NCBI GenBank assembly: GCA_016214145.1
Contig: JACRPA010000005.1
Location: 124,001 to 188,000, forward strand
DNA length: 64,000 nt
Origin: Rhodocyclales bacterium
GTDB lineage: Bacteria; Pseudomonadota; Gammaproteobacteria; Burkholderiales; Rhodocyclaceae
Reading direction: 5' to 3'
A program made the translations under genes and the position numbers. The notes below the pieces were generated by a model. It worked only from the letters and a program-made list of their open reading frames with translations. It made no database searches and was not told where the DNA came from. Positions 58,714 to 64,000 of this stretch are shown one piece after another. Each line of letters begins with the position of its first letter. The stretch's first letter is position 1.

Positions 58714-58739
58714 TAGGGTGAGGGGCAGCCGCCGCAGGA

Positions 58740-58765
58740 AAAAGTCAGTCCCCGCAACACGGCGC
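58740..58765 (+). repeat. AAAAGTCAGTC hairpin element, copy 4
   Basis: AAAAGTCAGTCCCCG...CACGGCGC in the gap before the MNT/HEPN pair. Confidence 0.75.
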
Positions 58766-58879
58766 CGCAAGCAAATATTCCGGCGCCGGCCTGCCCTATT
58801 GGAAACCGGCCCCACAAACCGTTCCATGCGCGGGATAATAGCCTCCGACGACCATGGTTTTCCCTGAACGGAATCAGCA

Positions 58880-59170
58880 ATGAAACGATCCGACGCGATT
58901 GATCTGCTTGCCCGAAGCAAGCCCATCCTGGCAGAGCGCTACGGCGTCACGGATCTCGCCCTGTTCGGGTCCATCGCGCGGGACAGTGCCGGCACCGGAA
59001 GCGATGTCGACGTGCTGGTGGCGTTCGACGGCCCGGCGACCTCGGCGCGCTATTTCGGCGTCCAGTTTTATCTCGAAGACCTCTTCGGTTGCGCGGTCGA
59101 CCTTGTGACGGAAAAAGCCGTGCGCGCGGAACTCCGCCCGTTCATCGAGAAAGAGGCCATTCATGTCTGA
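58880..59170 (+). CDS. mntA: MNT-domain antitoxin (MntA-like nucleotidyltransferase)
   Basis: A 96-residue minimal nucleotidyltransferase with the GS-X10-DxD signature (GSIARDSAGTGSDVDVLV). MntA antitoxins inactivate HepT by adding AMP to a tyrosine near its RNase motif. It is adjacent to a DUF86/HepT gene, the standard partner, whose original start overlapped this gene's stop (ATGTCTGA). Confidence 0.88.
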   Translation: MKRSDAIDLLARSKPILAERYGVTDLALFGSIARDSAGTGSDVDVLVAFDGPATSARYFGVQFYLEDLFGCAVDLVTEKAVRAELRPFIEKEAIHV

Positions 59171-59206
59171 TGCCGCAGCGCGCGGTGGCGGTTCTGCATC
59201 GACGAC

Positions 59207-59515
59207 ATGATTGGCTTCGCCGGCAAGGTAATTGACTACACCAAGGGTCTCGATCAGTCGGCTTTCATCGGCGGTGGGCTGAATTACGACGCCACCGTGC
59301 GCAACCTCGAACTGATCGGCGAGGCGGCTACCCACATTCCCGAGTCAATACGCGCCGAGAATCCTCAGATTCCCTGGAGAAAAGTCATCGCCACGCGCAA
59401 CCGCGTGATCCATGGCTATCTCGGCATCGACAACGACACCTTGTGGAGCATTGTCCGGGACGATATTCCTGCGTTGCTGGAAATGCTCAAAGCCCTCAAG
59501 AGCGGTTTGTCCTGA
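59207..59515 (+). CDS. hepT: HEPN-domain toxin HepT (DUF86), frameshifted at its start
   Basis: From the first in-frame ATG the product has 102 residues and keeps the RNase motif RNRVIH followed by GY (the tyrosine that MntA would modify). The expected start at 59163 (ATG overlapping mntA) is out of frame: ATG TCT GAT GCC GCA GCG leads to an early stop, while the RWRFCIDDMIGFAGK frame lies upstream of 59207 without a start codon. A GC-repeat slippage near 59177-59184 explains it. The toxin may be dead or N-terminally truncated. Confidence 0.75.
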   Translation: MIGFAGKVIDYTKGLDQSAFIGGGLNYDATVRNLELIGEAATHIPESIRAENPQIPWRKVIATRNRVIHGYLGIDNDTLWSIVRDDIPALLEMLKALKSGLS

Positions 59516-59537
59516 GCTTAGGGTAGTAGAACTCCTG

Positions 59538-59563
59538 AAAAGTCAGTCGCTTTAGTACGGCGA
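59538..59563 (+). repeat. AAAAGTCAGTC hairpin element, copy 5
   Basis: AAAAGTCAGTCGC...TACGGCGA, starting 22 bp after the hepT stop codon. Confidence 0.75.
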
Positions 59564-59604
59564 ATGTAGTAGCTGGCGGGCCGGACTCGGCCAGGAGCGG
59601 CCTT

Positions 59605-59672
59605 GTAGGTCGGGCTTCAGCCCGACTTGAGCGCCCGAGCAACCGCCGCTGTCGGCCTGAAGGCCGACCTAC
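59605..59672. repeat. REP pair D (GTAGGTCGG type, heads outward)
   Basis: GTAGGTCGG... at 59605-59626 and its inverse at 59651-59672, separated by 24 bp. Confidence 0.85.
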
Positions 59673-59732
59673 AGACAAACGGCCGCAACGGGCACGGAAC
59701 GGAAGTTCATTCAAACTGAGTCATTGACCGCT

Positions 59733-59758
59733 AAAAGTCAGTCCCCGCAATACGGCGA
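59733..59758 (+). repeat. AAAAGTCAGTC hairpin element, copy 6
   Basis: AAAAGTCAGTCCCC...TACGGCGA; used here as the reference copy of the 26-nt family. Confidence 0.8.
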
Positions 59759-60046
59759 ACCGGTCGTTTTCCGGCCGTGACGGTCAGTTTCTGACCACCC
59801 GATTCCCTCTTCCCGCTTAACGGCCACCGGCCTGTAACCCGCGCCGGTATTGGCTTTCAGGCCGATTTCTCCTCTGGCACGGATGCTGCAATGGCTTACG
59901 CGCGTGCGGGGTTCGTGCGCCTTTCGCTTGGCGGGAGTTGTTGGAATAAAGAGGCGCGTCTTCCCCCTCTCCCCCGGCCCCTCTCCCGCGGGGGGAGAGG
60001 GGAGTGAAGCGAGTCGCGGCGCGACTGAAATCAAAAGGAGGGGTCT

Positions 60047-61903
60047 TTGGCCCAGGCAATCACCACATCGGCGTTCCATGCCCTGAAGGGGACCTACAAG
60101 GGCGTCGTCAAGATTTCGCTCATGCTGGCGGCGACCTACCTGGTCGCGCAGGGGCTGAGTTCATTCCTGCCGGCGGCCGACTACCGCTCGCTGTTCGGCT
60201 TCTCCAACCGCACGGCGGTGTGGGTCATCGCCGAGCTGCACCTGATGTTCGCCGCCTTCGTGCTCGGCGTGCCGATCTTCGCCTTCATCACCGAGATCGT
60301 CGGCGTGGCGACGAAGGAGAAGCGCTACGACGAGCTGGCGCGCGAATTCACCAAGCTGCTGGCGATGGCCTACACGCTCACCGCCGTGCTCGGCTGCGTG
60401 CTGCTGGTGCTGTTCATCGTGCTCTACCCGAAGCTCACCGGCTACCTGTCGGGCCTGTTCAAGCCGACCTGGCTGCTCTACATCGTGCTCATCTTCGGCG
60501 AAGTGATCGTCGCCTATTTCTACTGGTACTCCTGGGACCTGTTGCAGGGCGCGGCCAAGAAGTGGCACCTCGTGCTCGGCCTGCTGGTGAACCTGTGGGG
60601 CACGGCGCTGCTCTTCGTCGCCGACATCTGGGTCACCTTCATGATGAGCCCGGCCGGCATCGACGACGCCAACAATCTCGTCAGCCTGTGGGACGCCATC
60701 AACAACCACACCTGGATGCCCATCAACATCCACCGCCTGCTCGCCAACGTCGCCTTCGGCGGCGCCATCGTCGCCGCCTACGCAGCGGTGCGCTTCCTCA
60801 ACGCGAAGACCGATGAGGAAAAGGCGCGCTTCGACTGGATGGGCTACGTCGGCTCCTTCATCGCCATCGCTGCCTTCATCCCGCTGCCCTTCGCCGGCTA
60901 CTGGCTGGGGCGCGAGATCTACCAGTTCTCCGAGCAGATGGGCGTGTCGATGATGGGCGGCAGCTTCGCCTGGCTGTGGATATTGCAGGCCATGCTGATC
61001 GGCGGCCTGTTCCTCGCCTCCAACTTCTACCTGTGGCTGGGCATGGGGCGCATTCCCGGCGCCGAGCGCTACACGAAGTTCCAGATCGGCATGATGATCG
61101 TGCTGACCATCGGCTTCATCGTCTGGGCGACGCCGCGCTCCATCATCGCCTCGGGCGCCGAGATGTCGGCGATGGGCGGTTCGCACCATCCCTTCCTCGG
61201 CCTGTTCGGCGTCATGGCGGCGAAGAACACGGCGGTGAACCTGATGATCCTCACCACCTTCTTCTCCTTCATGCTCTATCGCCGTGGCAACCGCATCCCC
61301 GTCGTGGCGTGGGCGACGGCGGGCAAGGCCGTGCAGGCGCTGGTCATCGCCGCCGCCGCCGTCGTGGTCGTGGGCTACGGCGTGTATAGCTATTTCGTGC
61401 CGTCGATCACCCGCATCGGCTTCTCGGTGTACCAGGTCTCGGCGGTGCTGGCGGCGATGGCGCTGTTTGTCGCCATCGACATTCCGCTGCTCAAGGGCGC
61501 TTCGGTAATCGGCGCGATCAGATGGGGCCAGATTCCCGCCCGCGCCCAGTACGCCCTGTTCTTCCTCGCGGTTTCCTTCACCTGGCTGATGGGCCTGATG
61601 GGCTACATCCGCTCCGGCATCCGCCAGTACTGGCACATCTACGGCCGCGTCATGGACGAGAGCGCCAATGCCTACACCATGAGCCACGGCCACGCCACGA
61701 TCATCGTGTCGTGCATCGTCGTCATCTTCTTCCTGCTGGTGTCCGTGGTGTTCTGGCTGGCGGCGAGAAACGACCCACCCCCCGGCCCCCGCCCGGCAGG
61801 CGGGGGTGACGGCGGTTCAGCCGCTGACGCGGCTTCCATGCCGTTGGCTGCCGCTTCCTTGGGGCGGCCCGGCGGAAGCGGCGCGGGCGGGAGAGCAGCA
61901 TGA
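60047..61903 (+). CDS. Cytochrome bd-like (CydA superfamily) membrane oxidase subunit
   Basis: A 618-residue protein with about 13-14 helices. The N-terminal half aligns by eye with CydA: H65 (ELHLMF, cf. CydA H19), E152 (FGEVIVAYFYWYSWD, cf. E107) and H229 (NIHRLLANV, cf. H186). The quinol-binding Q-loop is missing (AKTDEEKARFDW joins the helices directly), and no cydB follows; c-type cytochrome genes do. This fits CydA relatives thought to take electrons from cytochrome c. The start is TTG at 60047 after AAGGAGG. The last ~45 residues (from DPPPGPRP) are encoded by an inserted GC-rich repeat. Confidence 0.75.
   Translation: MAQAITTSAFHALKGTYKGVVKISLMLAATYLVAQGLSSFLPAADYRSLFGFSNRTAVWVIAELHLMFAAFVLGVPIFAFITEIVGVATKEKRYDELAREFTKLLAMAYTLTAVLGCVLLVLFIVLYPKLTGYLSGLFKPTWLLYIVLIFGEVIVAYFYWYSWDLLQGAAKKWHLVLGLLVNLWGTALLFVADIWVTFMMSPAGIDDANNLVSLWDAINNHTWMPINIHRLLANVAFGGAIVAAYAAVRFLNAKTDEEKARFDWMGYVGSFIAIAAFIPLPFAGYWLGREIYQFSEQMGVSMMGGSFAWLWILQAMLIGGLFLASNFYLWLGMGRIPGAERYTKFQIGMMIVLTIGFIVWATPRSIIASGAEMSAMGGSHHPFLGLFGVMAAKNTAVNLMILTTFFSFMLYRRGNRIPVVAWATAGKAVQALVIAAAAVVVVGYGVYSYFVPSITRIGFSVYQVSAVLAAMALFVAIDIPLLKGASVIGAIRWGQIPARAQYALFFLAVSFTWLMGLMGYIRSGIRQYWHIYGRVMDESANAYTMSHGHATIIVSCIVVIFFLLVSVVFWLAARNDPPPGPRPAGGGDGGSAADAASMPLAAASLGRPGGSGAGGRAA
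61786..61899 (+). repeat. GC-rich structured element, copy 3 (inside the bd-like gene's 3' end)
   Basis: A C/G hairpin, GTGACGGCGGTTCAGCCGC and a 9-bp stem GCCGCTTCC (61850-61858)/GGAAGCGGC (61874-61882) with loop TTGGGGCGGCCCGGC. The order and loop match the hisI leader element; the stem differs from it by two compensating base-pair changes. GGGAG at its end serves the next gene. Confidence 0.75.
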
Positions 61904-62847
61904 AGGCGACCATCGCAAAAATCTTCCTGTTCATGCTGGCCGTGGTCAGCCTTTATGCCTACGTCGGCCAATTGGTGCCGCAGTTCGAGGAACATCCGCC
62001 GCAGAAGAAAGTCATCACGACGGAGACGCCGAAGGAGGAACTGGTCGCTTCCGGACAGGAAATCCTGCGCGGCAAGGGCGGCTGCCTGGTCTGCCACAAG
62101 GACCAGGAACGCGGCAACGAGCGCGGGCCGGACCTGCGCCAGGCCGCCGGCAAGGCGGCAACACGCAAGCCGGGCACGGCGGCGGAGGCCTACCTGATCG
62201 AATCGCTGGTGACGCCGGATGCCTTCCTCGTCGAGGGCTACCCGAAGATGATGCCGCCCTCGATGAAGCCGCCGGCCAATCTCTCCATGGCGGAAGTGAA
62301 GGCGGTGGTGGCCTACCTGCAGTCGCTCGGCGGCGCCGAGGTGACGGTGAAGGTCGAGGCCGCCGATGTCGCCGCCGAAAAGAAATCCAGCGGTCCCGTG
62401 CATCGCGGCAAGGCGCTGATGGCGGAGCAGGGCTGCGTCGGCTGCCACAAGGTGGAAGGTGAAGGCGGCGAGATCGGCCCGGAACTCACCAAGGTGGCCG
62501 AGCGGCATGAGCCCGCGAAAATCGCGCAGAAGATCGCCGATCCGACCTTGTGGACGGCCGAGGGCTTTCAGACCGGCCTGATGCCGCCGCGGCCGGACAT
62601 GCCGGAGGGCGACCGGCAGGAAATCGCTGCCTATCTCGCCGGGCTGTCCGGCAAATCCTACAGCCCGACCGGCACGGCTTCACCCTGGTCGCACGAAGGC
62701 GTGCGCCTCGGCGCGGTGATCGCCGTGTTCAACATCGTCATGCTGCTGGTGCTGGGCTGGGCGCGCGCACGAGAGAAGTCCACCCTCTCCCCCGGCCCCT
62801 CTCCCATCGAGGGAGAGGGGAGAAATACTGCCGGAGCCGCGTCATGA
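61900..62847 (+). CDS. Membrane-anchored dihaem cytochrome c
   Basis: A 315-residue protein with an N-terminal helix (IFLFMLAVVSLYAYVG), two c-type haem sites (CLVCHK, about residue 62; CVGCHK, about 178), probable axial Met ligands in segments such as KMMPPSM and GLMPPRPDMP, and a C-terminal helix (AVIAVFNIVMLLVLGW). The last ~25 residues (TLSPGPSPIEGEGR...) are encoded by a repeat. It overlaps the bd-like gene (ATGA), so it is a likely partner subunit that feeds electrons to it. Confidence 0.88.
   Translation: MKATIAKIFLFMLAVVSLYAYVGQLVPQFEEHPPQKKVITTETPKEELVASGQEILRGKGGCLVCHKDQERGNERGPDLRQAAGKAATRKPGTAAEAYLIESLVTPDAFLVEGYPKMMPPSMKPPANLSMAEVKAVVAYLQSLGGAEVTVKVEAADVAAEKKSSGPVHRGKALMAEQGCVGCHKVEGEGGEIGPELTKVAERHEPAKIAQKIADPTLWTAEGFQTGLMPPRPDMPEGDRQEIAAYLAGLSGKSYSPTGTASPWSHEGVRLGAVIAVFNIVMLLVLGWARAREKSTLSPGPSPIEGEGRNTAGAAS
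62784..62821 (+). repeat. C-rich hairpin module inside the dihaem cytochrome gene's end
   Basis: CCCTCTCCC...GGGAGAGGGG with an inner CCGGCCCC, the same module as at 59964-60002 and 58688-58713. It is translated as LSPGPSPIEGEG. Confidence 0.75.
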
Positions 62848-63599
62848 TCCGCTACACTTTTTATATTGCCATCGCCCTCTGGCTGGCCATCCTCGCCGGG
62901 CTGAAGCTGCTGGTGCGGCCGCCGATGCCGGCCAGCGTGATGATGATCTACATGACGCTGTCTACCCTCGGCATCCTGGTTTTCGTCGCCGCCAACGAGG
63001 AACGCTTCCGCCATTTCGTCGCGCCGCTCAAAGCCGTGTTCGAAGGCCGCGCGCCGAAGGCCGTGCAGGCCCTGGTGCTGGCCGGCATTCCGCTGCTGCT
63101 GGCCTGGGGCGCATGGCTGCGCACCGCGCCGACCTGGGATGCGCCCTACGAGCCGCGCGTGGTGCACCCCGAGCCGCCCTCCGGCTTCGCTTTGCACGGC
63201 AAGCGCATCGAGACGGCGGGGCTGAAGAACCCGCTGCGCACGGCGGACGCGGCGACGCTGGAGAAGCACACCGCCGAGGGCAAGACGATCTACTATCAGA
63301 ACTGCTTCTTCTGTCACGGCGACGCGCTGGCCGGCGACGGCCACTTCGCCAATGCCTTTTCGCCGATCCCGGCCAACTTCCGCGACGTCGGCACCATTTC
63401 CATGCTGCAGGAATCCTTCGTCTTCTGGCGCGTCGCCACTGGCGGCCCCGGCCTGCCCAAGGGCGCCACGCCGTGGAGCTCCGCCATGCCGGTGTGGCAG
63501 AACCTGCTCACCGAAGAGGAAATGTGGAAAGCCATCCTCTACATCTACGCCGGCTCGGGCTCGACGCCGCGCACCTGGGAAGAGGAGCCGAAGAAATGA
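62844..63599 (+). CDS. Membrane-anchored monohaem cytochrome c
   Basis: A 251-residue protein with three N-terminal helices (to about residue 95) and a C-terminal cytochrome c domain with one CFFCHG site (~154) and a likely axial Met in SAMPVW. ATGA overlaps on both sides tie it to the upstream and downstream cytochrome genes, so the four genes form one operon. Confidence 0.87.
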   Translation: MIRYTFYIAIALWLAILAGLKLLVRPPMPASVMMIYMTLSTLGILVFVAANEERFRHFVAPLKAVFEGRAPKAVQALVLAGIPLLLAWGAWLRTAPTWDAPYEPRVVHPEPPSGFALHGKRIETAGLKNPLRTADAATLEKHTAEGKTIYYQNCFFCHGDALAGDGHFANAFSPIPANFRDVGTISMLQESFVFWRVATGGPGLPKGATPWSSAMPVWQNLLTEEEMWKAILYIYAGSGSTPRTWEEEPKK

Positions 63600-64000
63600 T
63601 GACAAGGGCCAACCTCTTTCAACGCAAAGATCGCAAAGGCGCAAAGAGCGCAAAGGAAGACATGCCGAGAGATCTCTTTGCGTCCTTTGCGCCTTTGCGT
63701 CCTTTGCGTCAGAAGCGGTTTCTTGTGGTTCTTGTCGGCATGATGATAGGCAGCGTTTACGCCGCCGACGCCCCCAAGGTCAAGACCGAACCGGTCAAGG
63801 CCACGCCGGTGGCCGCCGACCTCGAAGCCGGCAGGAAGCTCTATCAGCGCTGGTGCACGCAATGCCACGGCGACGAAGGCAAGGGCGACGGGCCGGCCGC
63901 CGACTTCGTCTATCCGCGGCCGCGCGACTTCACCCTGGCCATGTTCAAGGTGCGCACGACGCCCTCCGGCGCACTGCCGACCGACCACGACCTCTTCAAC
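63596..64000 (+). CDS. c-type cytochrome (partial, runs off the window)
   Basis: At least 135 residues are open to the right edge. The ATG at 63596 overlaps the previous stop. A helix (RFLVVLVGMMIGSVYA, about 40-56) acts as a signal or anchor, then a haem site CTQCHGDEGKGDG. Residues ~8-38 (FQRKDRKGAKSAKED...SFAPLRPLRQ) are encoded by an inverted tandem-unit repeat, so the original start was probably closer to the helix. Confidence 0.82.
   Translation, partial: MMTRANLFQRKDRKGAKSAKEDMPRDLFASFAPLRPLRQKRFLVVLVGMMIGSVYAADAPKVKTEPVKATPVAADLEAGRKLYQRWCTQCHGDEGKGDGPAADFVYPRPRDFTLAMFKVRTTPSGALPTDHDLFN
63621..63709. repeat. Inverted array of 8-9-nt tandem units (CGCAAAG type)
   Basis: Four CGCAAAG units at 63621-63656 and four inverted CTTTGCG units at 63676-63709, alternating periods of 9 and 8. 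The array lies within the open frame of the last cytochrome gene. Confidence 0.88.

Larger units (their letters stand above)
59516..60046. other. 531-bp repeat-filled gap before the bd-like operon
   Basis: No protein gene is seen. The gap holds AAAAGTCAGTC copies 5 and 6 (59538-59563, 59733-59758), REP pair D (59605-59672), and a long C-rich hairpin (about 59964-60002) that ends shortly before the ribosome-binding site of the next gene. No clear promoter was found. Confidence 0.8.

Overview
The window is high-GC DNA from a betaproteobacterium. The mla-murA-his-tat gene order, the phasin (polyhydroxyalkanoate storage), the short-form HisG and the MSHA-type pilus genes together suggest the Rhodocyclales or a relative. 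This placement is inferred from gene order and protein character; no search was run. No rRNA, tRNA or CRISPR array was seen.

Layout. 0-8.3 kb: a phasin gene, an EamA transporter, a crotonase, LPS-transport genes lptA-lptC with kdsD, a Kef-type antiporter, and an inserted nucleotidyltransferase-fold gene flanked by 73-bp copies of the antiporter gene's 3' end. 8.3-27.3 kb: mostly minus strand, a type IV pilus (MSHA-type) assembly cluster (response regulator, mshM, L, N, E, G, I, J, K, a large pilin-like protein with a lectin-type domain, and a prepilin), followed by an adenylyl cyclase, a divergent sensor kinase and a second prepilin. 27.4-44.3 kb: plus strand, mlaF-E-D-A-C-B lipid transport, a yadGH-type ABC exporter, ibaG, murA, the histidine genes, hinT and tatABC. 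hisC and a lone HicB-like gene are inverted inside the his operon. 44.4-52.0 kb: a PAS/sigma-54 activator, a sigma-54 promoter with three 18-bp operators, a liv-type ABC operon and an alpha/beta hydrolase. This block looks inserted between tatC and degS. 52-58.7 kb: DegS-like protease, Nif3-like protein, MarR regulator, fumarylacetoacetase-type hydrolase and an NtrBC-like two-component pair. 58.9-59.5 kb: MNT/HEPN toxin-antitoxin pair with a frameshifted toxin start. 60.0-64 kb: a cytochrome bd-like membrane protein with no CydB, followed by three c-type cytochromes; the last runs off the window.

The most unusual property is the density of short dispersed elements in the gaps: REP pairs of two types, two MITE-like inverted-repeat elements, a 26-nt hairpin family (six copies), a structured GC-rich family with compensatory stem changes, and five inverted arrays of 7-9-nt tandem units that share architecture but not sequence. 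Several of them supply stop codons, ribosome-binding sites or protein termini to neighbouring genes. The candidates most worth following up are the bd-like/cytochrome c cluster, the 73-bp-flanked nucleotidyltransferase cassette, the sigma-54 circuit of the liv operon, and the lectin-bearing pilus protein.
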